In this document: positions 13,291 through 24,905 of the stretch, piece by piece
How positions within the stretch are numbered: position 1 is the stretch's first letter
Layout of the letters: every line of letters starts with the position of its first letter
Assembly: GCA_036346375.1 (NCBI GenBank)
Contig: CM070517.1
Coordinates: forward strand, 16,719,161 to 16,783,160
Length of the DNA: 64,000 nucleotides
Direction of reading: 5' to 3'
Source: Guadua angustifolia
Taxonomy: Eukaryota > Streptophyta > Magnoliopsida > Poales > Poaceae
Position numbers and translations under genes: made by a program
The notes under the pieces: generated by a model
Told to the model about the DNA's origin: nothing
Database searches by the model: none
What the model saw: the letters and a program-made list of their open reading frames with translations, nothing else

Positions 13291-13939
13291 TTTTGAAATA
13301 TCCTCAGATTTTCATAGTCAATGCACGGATAAGACATAAATTACACCCTTTATTAAATATATCCTCTTCTGCAACGTTTCTAAAAGTAGAGACGCCATTA
13401 ATATACTTAGCATTCGTAAGGTTCTAAGCGTACATCCAGTTTTGTTCTATCTATGCTACGCATATAACAATTAATGTTAAATATTGAAGTATATTAGGAG
13501 TGCACATGCACACATTCTTAAATTAGAGCACAAATTAACTAGTTAAACCCTACCCTAAATCATAAACCATGCTAGATCTATAAAATCTTCTCTTTGTACC
13601 AAGCTAGCTAGATCTAAGCATGTTCAATTCTATCTTTACCAAGCTAGCTACATCTTGAATATAATGCAATTATAACCAATTACTACCTTAGATCAGAAAG
13701 AACAACTGGATCTACAAGCTAAATCTAAACAATATTCAATTTTCTCTTCACCAAGTTAGATCTTGGACATAATGCAATTAGAACCAATTACTAACATTAG
13801 ATCACCAAGAACAAATGGATCTACAACCACCTTTCGAAATCAATGGTCCCCTTTCACCAGATCGCCTCATAGCCGGAGCCACCTCAAAGTTAAATCCTGA
13901 AATCCTAAAAATACTAGGTGGGTCAGGCTCTGTATTATA

Positions 13940-14280
13940 TATATATTGTTAGGTTACATCACTGATGGTTTTTAGCTAAAACCATCAGTGATGTCTATTC
14001 AAGTCATCACTGACGATTTTAGCCAAAAACCGTTAGTGATAGCAATTCACATCATTGAAGGTTTTTGGCTAAAACCGTTAGTGATGTCTATACATGTTAT
14101 CACTGACGGTTTTAGCTAAAATAGTTAGTGATAACAATTCACATCACAGAAGATTTGTGCCTAAAATGGTCAGTGATGATATGAATAGACATAATTGACA
14201 GTTTTATCCAACAACCATCAGTGATATGAATTATCACAGTCGGTTATTCAAAACCGTCTATAATGAGGCATCTAATATAA
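13940..14280. repeat. Subterminal repeats of CACTA B
   Basis: About ten copies of a roughly 20 bp motif (ATCACTGACGGTTTTAGCTA) alternate in both orientations. They are the presumed binding sites for the TNPA-type protein, as in other CACTA ends. Confidence 0.8.
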
Positions 14281-14811
14281 ACCTTTCTGTAGTAGTGAGC
14301 GCCGAGTGAATGCAGAACTGGAAGTAGTTAAAGCTGAGCTTATAGGGGTAATATAAAGGTTTTCAGTATTTAATTTGACGTGATTACTGATAATATACCA
14401 AGACACCCTTTTTACATCAACATGATCATTTTTGTAGGGATTAAAAGATATGATTGGAAGTCAATCAGTTATTGATGTCAAACAAATAGGCCCTGTGCCA
14501 GAGCTGTGGAACTACAGAGAGAACCGAAAATCCTCAGTTGTGTAAGATATGACACATATGATGGCAGACATGGAAAAGCCATAAGGTCTCATTGTCTTGA
14601 CCTATCAAATAATGTTGTTTCTCAATATATGCTTGTTAATCTTTATGGTATCATATCTTGTTAATGCATTGTCACCTGAAATTATTTTTAATATTTGCTC
14701 ATCTCAAATCTAATTCCTAAATAGTGTCTTACGTATTGGAACCAAAATGTTGTCATATGAATATTCTACTACAAAAGAGATGGATAGAAAATTTATCATG
14801 AATTGAAAACT

Positions 14812-15422
14812 TTGTGATCCAAAAGTTTTTCTTCTTCTTGGTAGAATTTCCATGATTAGTATTTATTGTTGGAAATTTTTTTATCCTTAGATATTTCTGC
14901 AACAATATTTACAAGGCATAACCAATTATAGATTTTGTAATTGAGTATCTAAATATATGAGATGCTTCGAGGCATAGCTTGTCTGATTAGGATTATCTTA
15001 AAATATAAACATTTGTAGTACTTTCATCTCCTTTTTTATTCTAATATTGATTGATTCCAAAGTAAAATCCAATTCTATCCAAAGTTCATCCTAAAAGTTG
15101 TCATGCTATGATTTATTTTTCACTTCATTCTCATCCTCGAATATGAATACCATAGGTAACCTATTTTCACTCTAATCTTGTGCAGGAACATGATCATTTT
15201 GATGGATACCAAAATGAAAATATTTAGATATTTAATTACAAAATCTATAATTGGTTATGCCTCGAAGCATCTCAGATATTTAGATATTTAATTACAAAAT
15301 CTATAATTGGTTATACCTTGTAAATGTCGTTGCAGAAATATCTAAGGATAAAAAAATTCCAACAACAAATACTAATCATGAAAATTCTGTCAAGAGAGGA
15401 AGAAAAACTTTTAGATCACAAA
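14812..15422. repeat. Long inverted repeat, arms about 165 bp, spacer about 280 bp
   Basis: The left arm 14812-14976 (from TTGTGATCCAAAAG to GATGCTTCGAGGCATA) is the near-exact reverse complement of the right arm 15256-15422 (TATGCCTCGAAGCATC to TTTTAGATCACAA). The start of the right arm is also partly duplicated directly in the spacer (ATTTAATTACAAAATCTATA near 15231). The right arm runs on into the subterminal repeats of CACTA A. Confidence 0.88.
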
Positions 15423-15635
15423 TGGTTCTTTAATTGAACCGTTTGTGATATCCTATTTTCACAAACGGCTCTTGATATAAACCACCTATGATAGTCTAAT
15501 ATTACAGACGGTTTAGAAATCATCTGTGGTGTGCCATATTATCACTAACACATGCTTATAGGCTGTTTAGAAAACTTTCTGTGATGATATTTTTGAATGG
15601 TCTGTCATGGTGTCATGGTCTTTTCTATATTAGTG

Positions 15636-16058
15636 AACTCATCTAATGCCCTGAGAACCAAATTCATAGAAATTGGTTCTTTATTTTTACTATTAAGATT
15701 GATATGCACTCGTATTGAACAAACAGTTATTGCTCCTTTTCTCCTATCTCGAAATTGGAAAATTTGATTGATTGTTTGGTTGCTTATGTCAAGTGGGACA
15801 TGTATAGAATGGTCCTAGATGATTGGTTATCCATGCGTTTAGTTGTTTAAATTGAATTATCCTCTAGGTAAAGGAGTACGAATCTGAGAAATATTCTTTT
15901 AGACAGTGAACTATCCTGTTCGCCAAAAATACTAAATCACACTCCACACAATATAGAGGCCAGCTTATCCCATTCAATTTTATTGTACTAACCAAACACA
16001 TCCAAATTAAGCCAGACGGTCTGCACGCCTGGCCCACTTGACATTGTGACCTATATTA
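15636..16058. other. Spacer between CACTA elements; no gene seen
   Basis: AT-rich sequence with no open frame of note and no recognised repeat. Confidence 0.6.
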
Positions 16059-16330
16059 CACTACTACAGAAAATACTATCATAGATAGTTTTGTGAACCA
16101 TCTGTAAACATGTGTCAGTGAAAATAACGGTGCATCATAGACTGTTTCTAAACCGTTTATGAAACGCCTATTATAGACGGTTCTTTATTCAGTTTTTAAA
16201 CCGTCTATGAAATACCTATTATAGACAGTTCTTTATTAGAACGGTCTGTGATAATTGTATATCATACACAGACGATTGGAAATTCCAACCGACTGTGATA
16301 TGGATGGACCATTTCAAACACAGCTTCAGG
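16059..16330 (+). mobile_element. Left end of a third CACTA element (C); right end not found
   Basis: Starts CACTACTACAGAAAATAC and carries subterminal repeats of the form CTATTATAGACGGTTCTTTA / AACCGTCTATGAAATA to about 16290. It then passes into unique sequence. No partner TIR of the same type was found, so this is a truncated end. Confidence 0.65.
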
Positions 16331-17044
16331 TCCAGACAGTTCAAAGAGGAGAAAAAGTTCCTTTCAGAGGATATCAGGTCAAATATTGTCTTCCCTTTGT
16401 GAGGATATCAGGTGAAATATTGTACACCCTTTGGGAGAATATTAGACAAAAGAATAATGGTGCTATCCTACCCAAGTCATATCATTAACGCTAAGCTTTA
16501 TACACACAACATAAAGCACGTCTGGTCAAATAAATATAACGATAGATCATGTTAACAAATAAAAATAGAAAATGATGGGCAGAACATGTACCGATAACTT
16601 TCAAGCAAAGAAACCCCATTCATTTTATGAAAATATAACAATAATAAGATAGTATCTTTAGAACAAATGTACTGCAGAATAGTATATAGCAAAGCATCTC
16701 TATATATGATCTCAACAAGCTGGTCCACTGCACTTTCAGCAGGAAATAGAGGCTGACAAAATAGGATAAAAAAGAAGATGCTTTGTCCTAAGTTTGCGGC
16801 CAAGTGGATATGACCGCAACGTGAAAAAAACATCTGTCAAAGAAGCCATAAACAGAAGCTAAACTGGCCAAGAAGCAACTCAGCAAGAACACATCCAGTT
16901 GACCATATATATATATATATATATATCAATTGATGTTGTGTACTCAGCTGTCCCCAATATCAGCTTTGGAGCGCGGTAATAAGATGGTGACGCAGTGAAT
17001 TACGAAGAGCACAGATTGTAGTGTGGGATTTATGCAATGGAAGT
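16331..17044. other. Unassigned sequence with an (AT)n run
   Basis: No convincing gene. An AT dinucleotide run lies at about 16905-16926. The last five bases before the next element, GAAGT, form its target duplication. Confidence 0.55.
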
Positions 17045-20000
17045 TGTCGGGACCCGAATATGTAAATCCGGACTCTCTGTGTATACTGCACTAGTCCAGG
17101 ATCACGCTAGTGCACACAGGCTCAACATTAGTGAATATCACAATCATACATAGCGGAAATAAGATAAAAGATATTATATATTAAATATTACTAGTTGAAT
17201 GACCTTATAGTCAACTTACTTAACAATGCCTCACAAGGCTGAACAACAAATTGAACTGCAGCGGAAATAAAGACGTTGGCAACCCCTCAGTATACCATAG
17301 GCAACTGACAAGGCACGCACCCTAAACATTCGTCTCTTCATGGTACACCTTCTTCAGCACTGATGATGTTGTAGGCAAGGGTGAGTACATAAAGCACTCA
17401 ACAAGTTGTGCACAGAATGCAATTCTATCATAACTATATGCAAGGTTTATTCCAAAGGAAGGCTAAGAGGTTCATTTGCAGTAAAGCAACATTTATGAAC
17501 AAGTACAGTATATAGATTGAAAAGACAGTAAAAACAAATAACAGTAATAGATAGATTCAGCATTTCTCAAGTAAATCAAGTTTCTCATCCTAAGTCAAGA
17601 TTCAACCTTCTATGGCAACCTGCCATCCATCCCGAGTTTTCATTTTTCAAAAGTCTAAACCCTTGACTGTAATCCCCGAGCACTGCTCAATACAGTGAGC
17701 ACGGCTATCCAAATAGATTGTACACTCTGCAGAGGTTATGCACTTTACCCACACGACATGATAATCTCTTTGTGCCTGGCCATTAGCACACTTTCTTTGG
17801 TGTGCCGGCAGAGAATCATGATAAAGCCTTTACAATGCTCTGTCTTAACTCAGTACTACCCGCTAAAGTTTCAACACTGGTGGGACTGGTTACCACATCC
17901 AGGGCCCCCCTCTTGCGCCATCTGGGTTCATTAAAAAGGATGAACCACACCACCACTGGTAGTACCAAACTAGTACATTGCAAATTAGTTAGCTAGGCTG
18001 CCCCATAACAGATATGTGGTTGCATGATTGACTCAGGTCAAAGGCTCGCAAGGTGTCCTTAAGGTTGATCAAAGCAAGATATACACATACCCTCTGCCCA
18101 TCGGGCCCACCCTGGCATACTGCCCTTGCCACTTGCTCCGATCTAAAATCATAACCACCCCAGTTGATTACCAAGCACCATGTGCCATCAACAATTCAAT
18201 ATCGTTGCGTGACATTCATTGCCACCACAACTCAATCTCATCGTGTGACCACACATGACACACAAATTCAGAACATTGTTCCATATTCCATTAGTCAAGA
18301 TTATTTATCAAAGATTCAAGTACATGTGATGACGTGGCATGGCTAAGCAGTTCTAATTCGATCTAACCATCCATGTTGATTTCATTATTAACCAACTATA
18401 GTGAACCAACCTAGGGTGACAATAGATCAGGCATACAAATGACAAGGTAGGGTATAATTCAAAGGGTATGTTAGCTAATCCCAAATTTAGGTTGAAATCA
18501 TTTATACACACAAAATAACATGCAATAAAGTAAATCAAAATAGCAACTAATCTAGCTATGGGTGCAACATGATCAAAGCACAACTTGCCTTAGGAAAACC
18601 CTTATCCATGCTCTGGACCTTGGTCTTGAGTTGATAAATATCCTCCGGTTGCATTGCGCAATTTATCGTCTACGCGAAACGAAAGAGAATGCCAAATAAA
18701 TACCAAAACAGAGAGAAAACAAACTCTAAAAATCAAATAAAATTCACCAATAGATATATATCAATTTTACAAATTTTTAGAAATTTGAATCACCTCAATC
18801 GGAGTTCGTATGAGGGAGAACGAGCTCTCGGAAGATTCAAAAATCATAAAAACCTGAAAATTAGAAAATCAAATAGTAATCCGAATTATTTTTGTAAAGG
18901 AAATTTGCTTTATTGTGTAGGCGTGACATCAGTCCTGATCTGGACCGAACAGTGTTGATCCAACGGCGCACGAGGCGATTGGATCCAACGCCGTTCCGAT
19001 CAAATCCGACGGCCGACACTTACCCAAGGCGAATACTGTTGACCTAGCGATGCGGCGCGATCGTGACCGCACATCTAAGATCGGACGGCGATCCCTTACC
19101 CGAGCGATTCACTGCTCAATCCAACGGCGTGGACTAATCTGAGGCGTACATTGGTGATCCGACAGTGGCCGTTGCTCGATCCCGGCGATGGCGACGCAGC
19201 GGCGTGGTTCCACCGGAGATGAGGACGACGACACGTCTCGCGGCGTTCCGACGACACGACGGCGACGTGGATGGGTGGAATCAACACGACTCAATGCGGC
19301 GAATCTGGATCTGGAACGGGTGCGGCGGTTGGAGGCTTGACGACGGCGCAACGCGGCGAAAACCCGAAGCGAACTCTGACGAGCTCTACCGGCGCATCCA
19401 CGGCGACTCGACTGCGGCGCTTGGGCAGAACGATGCAGCGACTCACGATGATCCTCGGGATGCTACCCTCCCCCTTAAATAGCCTCGGGAACGCGCGGGA
19501 AAAAGGAACCCTAGCGGCGTACGGCGGCGACGGCGTATCCCAGGCGGACTCGGAGTCCCGATCCGAGACGACGACGGACCGTCGTCCACGTGGCACGATC
19601 TATGGTCGCGATGCTCCTCATCCCAGCCGGACACGCGGCGAATCACAACGGCCCGGATTCAATGGAATCCGAACGACCACAACGCATCCGGACCGCCGAT
19701 TCAAATCAACGGCCAAGATTTACTAATGGCGTTCACTGTAGCATCTAATCGTGAGCGTTCAACGGAGATCCAACGGCTGACTCCATTAGGGTTTTGGCTT
19801 GGCAGCACGGCTGATGAAGACCTTCGGATCTTGATCCGACGGCAAGCGATGTGGCTTCTAGAAGGCGGCTGCGATGGGCCGACCAAATGGGTCATGACAA
19901 AGAGCCTTGGCGTGCCGATGGCGGGCTTCGCCCAAGATCGCTCACAATGAATTTTCCCGGGTTTTCTTTTAAATTAAATACTGAAAATAGATTTGATTTA

Positions 20001-20262
20001 TTTGAGCCACTTAAAATATCCGGAAATTTCCAAGAAAATTCTCAAAAATACTTGGAGACATTCTGGACTCAAATAAAATATTTTTGACAAAACTTTATTT
20101 TAAATTTAGTTACATATAATTGGTTGTGAGAAAAAGGCAATATATGTTTAATTTAAATTAATTCAAGTAAATCTAAAAAAATAACAATAAATCCAAAAAA
20201 TCACTCAATTGCAATAAAACACTATTAACTAATTTAAAAGGCCAAAAATTTAGGATGTTACA
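17045..20262. mobile_element. Solo LTR, 3.2 kb, TSD GAAGT
   Basis: Starts TGTCGGGACCCGAATATG and ends TTTAGGATGTTACA (TG...CA). It is flanked by GAAGT at 17040-17044 and again at 20263-20267. There is no coding potential, PBS or PPT. Its middle (about 18950-19900) is GC-rich with repeated GATCCGACGGC-type motifs and CCCCCTTAAATAG (TATA-like, about 19468-19480), as expected of an LTR promoter region. The length fits the very long LTRs of some grass gypsy families. A complete element lost by LTR-LTR recombination explains the structure; an unusual non-LTR structure is less likely. Confidence 0.8.
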
Positions 20263-20341
20263 GAAGTGTAATAAGATCTAGCCTAGAGTTTATTATAGTC
20301 ACGGTTTAAACATTACTGAATTTTGTTTTAGGTAGAAAGTA

Positions 20342-20680
20342 CCCTCTCCGTCCAAGTTTATTAGTGTATTTTTTAATAGCCTTGTCCATAAATATAGGAC
20401 GATTTCATTTTTCAATACAAAATAATTGTGATGGTCCCTCTACACCTCTAATAAATAACCATCTTTACTTTATATTCTCTACATGCATGCATTAAAAATA
20501 GTGCTTAGTGATAATAATTAAGGGCAATCTAGTCATTTTCAATATATTCTTATATTCTCTACATGCATACATTAAATATAGTGCTTAGTGATACTAATTA
20601 TGGGCAACCTAATCATTTTCAATATCTTCTTAATTTATGTGACAAGAAGAAATACGCCTTATAAATTTGGATGGATGGAG
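20342..20680. mobile_element. Stowaway-like MITE with internal duplication
   Basis: Starts CCCTCTCCGTCCAAGTTTAT and ends ATAAATTTGGATGGATGGAG, flanked by TA at both sides (20340-20341 and 20681-20682). Inside, a segment of about 80 bp (TATATTCTCTACATGCAT... to TCATTTTCAATAT) occurs twice in tandem. This makes it longer than the Stowaway at 1726-1986, with which it also shares core sequence. Confidence 0.88.
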
Positions 20681-21005
20681 TACTATTTTGCATAGGATTA
20701 ATCGTCAAAAAATTGTACGCTAACGGTTATATTCCCATATGTATTGCATGTAATTTTTTTGAAATTTTTAGGATTGAGTTTAACTAGTGTACTAACTAGT
20801 TCAAACAAGTTTGAACTGAAATTCAAACTAGAGTTTTCCTTTTCTTTGATAGTTTGATTGTAGGTATGTATAAATCAGCAAAGATTGTGATCTAAAATCG
20901 TTCAAAATCTTTGAATTCGAGTATATTTTTTTAAAGGAATGTGTTTCGTTTGAATTGTATATATAGGAAAATGGTTCCAATAGTCTTGGGAGTACGTACT
21001 CCCAC

Positions 21006-21006
21006 T

Positions 21007-21042
<36 letters not shown>

Positions 21043-21060
21043 TTGAGAGAGAGAGAGAGA
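21006..21060. repeat. (TA)n(GA)n compound microsatellite
   Basis: TATATATATATATA followed by GAGAGAGAGA runs, directly before the left arm of the inverted-repeat element. Confidence 0.9.
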
Positions 21061-22813
21061 GGAAGTCTCTTTTCTACTCATGGGAGTAATTACTCCCTAT
21101 GTTGTATCTCACAACGTGGGGAGTATCGAGTATCTTGCGCAACGAAGGGCATATACATGTAGTATATGAGCATATAAGACTAGCTAGGTAGTATTTATAT
21201 TTTTAGAGGTGGTATGTATATTTTTTTGGACATACTCTTTTTTATGTCCATATATAAAGGTATTTGTATAATACACTAAAAACTATGTACTCCCTTACAA
21301 TTTTTCATATGGATCACATTGGAATATGTTATAATTAGTATATGAGTGTATCTAAAGTGATAAAAGAGTATTTCAAGTTCATTTAGGTAATATTTTAGAG
21401 GTGGGAGTAACTACACCCGGGAGTAAATAATATTTTTACTATATGTATGTATGTATATCAAAAATACCTTCTACTCCTCGGTGTAGTTAATCCCACCTCA
21501 AAAATACCGTCTAAACGAACTTGAAATGCTACTTTGTCATTCTGGGTACACTCATATACTAATTACAAGATATTTTAATGTGAACCACATGAAAATTTTG
21601 CAAGGGAGTAAATAGTTTGTAGCATATTTTACAAATACCTTTATATACGAACGTAAAAAGGAGAATGTCTAAAAAAATGTATATACCACCTCTAAAAAAT
21701 ATGTAAATACCACCTAGCTAGCCTTATATACTAGTATACTACATGTATATACCCTTTGTTGTGCGAGATACTTCCTACGTTATGAGATACGGCATAGCAC
21801 TACAAGAAACAGGGAAAAATTCGTGGGCCAAAAACCCACGAATTTAGGCCAAAACCCACGAATTTAAGTTAAATTCGTGGGCAAACCGTCGAATTTAGTT
21901 CACGAATTTAACTCGACGAAATTAATCAATTAAATTAGTAGGTACCCACAATTTAAATTAAATTGTGGGTTACTAGAAAAACCCACAATTTAATCTGATA
22001 AATTGTAATGAAAACCCACGAATTTATGATTAATTTCGTGGTCAGTAAAAACCCACAATTTAACTATTAAATTAGTAAGTTGGCAAAACTCACAATTTAA
22101 TTAAATTAGTAAATTTGAATAAAACCCACAATTTAATTAAATTAAATAAATTTGAATAAAACCCACAATTTAATCATTAAATTCGTGGGTTTTATATGGT
22201 CCACGAATTTATTAGCCATTATACAAATATATATATATATATATATTAGTCATGAATAACAACGATCCGTATCATGGGCGAGTCTCGCTCAACGAGTTAG
22301 CCTTCTTCTGAATTTGGATCATAATTCAACAAAAACTAAGTCACCGAAATATACAAAAATTCGACATAACCTCTCTAGTAAATAGGACATCCACTCAACA
22401 AACAAAAAAACTGACCACTTTCAACACTAAGCACATTGAGAAAGAGATAACAATCATCTGCATCTCAAAAATATGATTAGTGTAAGAGCAAAAGGAAAGC
22501 TTGATTTTGACACATGGTATCATAATGGGACAAGAAAGGCTACTAGCCTATTACCATGAATTATTTTGATGCTCTGGAGCACTTGGAAGACCAGATCTTT
22601 ATTTCAAGGAAAAGTTGGTTCCACCATACTCAAAAGATATACACATTAAAAGAGTCAGTAAAGCGTATCTGTTGCTCACAAAGCTCGAACTCTGATGAAA
22701 CCTTAAGCTTTGATCCACACAGACCACTTAATATTTGTTTCTACCGCATCACATAAACAGGACAATATATACTCCACCTGATACATATGAACAGGATAAA
22801 AAACAGGAAACCC

Positions 22814-24120
22814 TTATTTTTCTGATGAAACAGCCAAAGATGGATCGCTAACTTGGAGTTTGAGTGGCTCATGGATAACCGCATTCATTGCACTGACCAT
22901 TTCCTTGGGCGAGCTAAATCCATCAGTCTGAAAGTAGAACAAGTGAAGTATCTTGCACATCTTCCAGAATAGCTCCTTGCATGGCCTAGGAACAGCACTT
23001 TCTTCCCTAAGGACCAGTCTTAGCAAGTTTCTCCTAGACATGTCTATGGACTTCTGTATCGCCTTTTTAGCCGCTTCTATGGACAGAGAACCACCACTGT
23101 GAAGAAGTAGTAGTGAAACACTATTCAGTTTTCCCTCGCTAACCTCCCTCTGCAGCAGATCAAAATTTTGTCAGAATTGTCCGATTACAATTTATAAGCG
23201 TGAACTAAACAGCAATTATGGCTAATTACTACTCTTAACAAATAATAGCTATAATTGGAGGCTGAAAATGACCATACATCTTGATAATTATGAGAATTTT
23301 TAGTCCTTCAGAATTAACGTGATGCCTCTAATCTCATCAATTATTTGCATGCAATAAGATAGATAAATTTATGTATAAAGATATGTGGAAAGGAATCATA
23401 TAGCATAAAATAAATTTTTAATTGACCTCGAAGAAATACCTCAAAGCCTTGACTGTCATTCAGGAGACGGCCGCAAGTGCTCATTAGCCTAAATAGTTCC
23501 TCGTACTCTTGATCTTTGACAACATACTCCAGGATCTTTGGTCCAACAAAATACAATGCCGGGAGCAAGATGGGGCCAAGTGCGAATGAGACAATAGCAT
23601 TTGCCATGTATTCTTCAACCGTTGGCACATATTGGCTCCTCTGCCATTCTGCCTCGGTAATCATAGACCTCAATAGCTGTATCCACTGCAGATAAGTTCC
23701 AACTTGTCAATAATAAAACTATGTGACGCATAATCAGGGGGTCACACATGACACTCACTATTTCTATCAGGTGTTTTGTAACATCACGGTCTTGCATTGC
23801 AAAAGCCTTTGCTCCAAGCTGGTTCACTGTAGTATAAAGAGCACAAAATACTATTTTCACTTGTTCAGAGTAGAACGCATCTTTGTGATGCCCATCCCAC
23901 CTGTCATAACCATTGGCAAAACAGGTAACATGAATCAGCTATGCATAACAAGCACTACTTAAGAAAGAGCAGACAAATGCATCTAGTTATAGGATTGTAC
24001 TTCTCAACTAATGCTATGAGGTTTTCCAATTCTTCTTTTGATCCTCCAACATCAAAGAAGTCATCACCCAAGCCTCCCGATAAAACTCTTCTCAAGACTA
24101 TCTTCCTTGTACATTGATGG
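22814..24120 (-). pseudogene. Diterpene synthase (ent-kaurene synthase-like, KSL) 3' fragment captured in Pack-CACTA
   Basis: Four spliceable minus-strand exons: about 24117-24001, 23900-23759, 23685-23440 and 23149-22814. They keep GT-AG borders and one frame. The first holds the class I metal motif DDFFD followed by VGGSKEELENLIALVEK. The next contains YTTVNQLGAKAFAMQDRDV. The third carries RSQYVPTVEEYMANAIVSFA and the second metal-binding segment NDSQGFE-RE, completed across the splice. The last holds EGKLNSVSLLLLHSGG, PRPCKELFWKMCKILHLFY and QTDGFSS before the stop. These are diagnostic of plant kaurene-synthase-like enzymes, which cyclise diterpene precursors in plastids for gibberellin or phytoalexin synthesis. 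Only the last part of the alpha domain is present. The sequence upstream of DDFFD looks diverged, so no enzyme is expected. Confidence 0.88.
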
Positions 24121-24242
24121 ATAAAAATTGTAGTACCGTTTGGCCAGTAGTACCATACATGTGAGCATTAGAAAAGAGAAAAGAGAAAATACTTCATAAA
24201 AATCACCACTCAAGAGGCACTATACCAGCAACAGAATTTTCA

Positions 24243-24905
24243 AATAATATCTATAATCCTAGGGGTATAATCTCTCTGTATAGATGTTAATGGTGTGTTT
24301 AAACTATCCATATAGGAATATGGGGCAGGAGGATTGCATAAACCATTGTTTCCAGGTTCATTCCTGATGTAAACCGAAGATTGGAATCTGGTAGTATCCA
24401 TTACAAAAGTGTTTCTTGGGGTCATAGGGGGGTAATGATCCTGTATAGCCGGTGTGGATGCCATAGAGTGTGATCTCTGTCTCTCATCATCATAGGTTGA
24501 CCTCAGCATATACTCCTCAAGCAGCTGAATTTGTTTCTTTAGATGCACTCTGCAGAGTAAACCATCACAAACATCAGCATTAATGCTGGTAAAACAGAGA
24601 TACTTAATAAACAAGGAAATAATAATTAGTAGAACCAAGAACAAACCTCTTTTTACGAAGCTCTTCGGAATGTTGAGGGCTGAGTTCACCAGAACCATCA
24701 ATAAGTTCATTGCATACTGCAATCAACTGATCCTTCATCTCCTGCAAATGATTCTTTGCCTCTGGGCAAAAAGCTAGCTGCACAAGTTTAGTAGTAACTT
24801 GTCAGCTAACATGCTGAAATAGCTCTTGCCTGATTTAATTGGTACTTGACTTACCTTGAAACCATGCTTACATATATCAGAGAGTTCTTGTGGTAAACTA
24901 TTCTG
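24243..24905 (-). pseudogene. RecQ4A/BLM-type helicase N-terminal fragment captured in Pack-CACTA
   Basis: Minus-strand exons: about 24900-24855 (PQELSDICKHGFK), 24777-24647 (MKDQLIAVCNELIDGSGELS then PQHSEELRKKR) and 24549-24243 (HLKKQIQLLEEYML ... ERQRSHSMAST ... RDYTPRIIDI). GT-AG borders are kept. They correspond to the region just before the helicase core of plant RecQ4A, where the genuine protein continues with a Y-T-E-G segment. Here the frame runs out a codon later (IDII, then stop). No helicase motif is present. It sits between the KSL and HAP2 pieces in the same orientation. The match is from memory of the family. Confidence 0.8.

Larger units (their letters stand above)
9490..14297. 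mobile_element. CACTA element B, left-truncated, nested in element A
   Basis: The right end is CTTTCTGTAGTAGTG at 14283-14297 (reverse complement CACTACTACAGAAAG). It is preceded by subterminal repeats ATCACTGACGGTTTTAGCTA and their complements (13940-14260), a different repeat type from element A. A TNP2-type transposase runs leftwards to about 9500. No matching left TIR or subterminal block was found before the XH-like sequence at 9341-9486. The left terminus is therefore lost and the left border given is approximate. Confidence 0.65.
9341..14535 (+). pseudogene. Fragments of an XH-domain (IDN2/FDM-like) gene, split by CACTA B
   Basis: At 9341-9486 the plus strand reads DMEKLLDTKQKLKSEVE, a stop, then LKGKSDVIE. 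This matches the coiled-coil linker before the XH domain of plant IDN2/FDM proteins of RNA-directed DNA methylation. The reading resumes beyond the nested transposon at 14298-14341 with VNAELEVVKAELIG, followed by a GT donor. After an intron it reads LKDMIGSQSVIDVKQIG (about 14442-14535), in the place of the conserved G-x-KRMGEL region at the start of the XH domain. Stops at 9389 and 9419 show it is dead. It lies wholly within CACTA A, so I infer it was captured by A and then broken by B. The family call is from remembered consensus and is moderate. Confidence 0.45.
7869..15635. mobile_element. CACTA element A (7.8 kb) with XH-like gene pieces and a nested second CACTA
   Basis: The left end, CATTACTACAGAAAGAC, and the right end (reverse complement CACTAATATAGAAAAGAC) are matching degenerate CACTA TIRs. 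The flanking triplets AAC (7866-7868) and AAC (15636-15638) are identical, the 3 bp duplication expected of En/Spm transposons. Subterminal repeats of the type ATCACAAACRGTTTGT / RACCGTCTGTGATA fill 7900-8270 and return at 15416-15620. Inside lie a C-rich first-exon-like region (8280-8470), XH-like gene pieces, a nested CACTA (about 9490-14297) and a 165 bp inverted repeat. Confidence 0.82.

Noticed and set aside
7869..14297. A single CACTA element spanning 7869-14297
   Set aside because: The flanking triplets differ (AAC against AGC) and the subterminal repeats at the two ends are of different kinds. Pairing 7869 with 15635 gives an exact AAC duplication and matching repeats.
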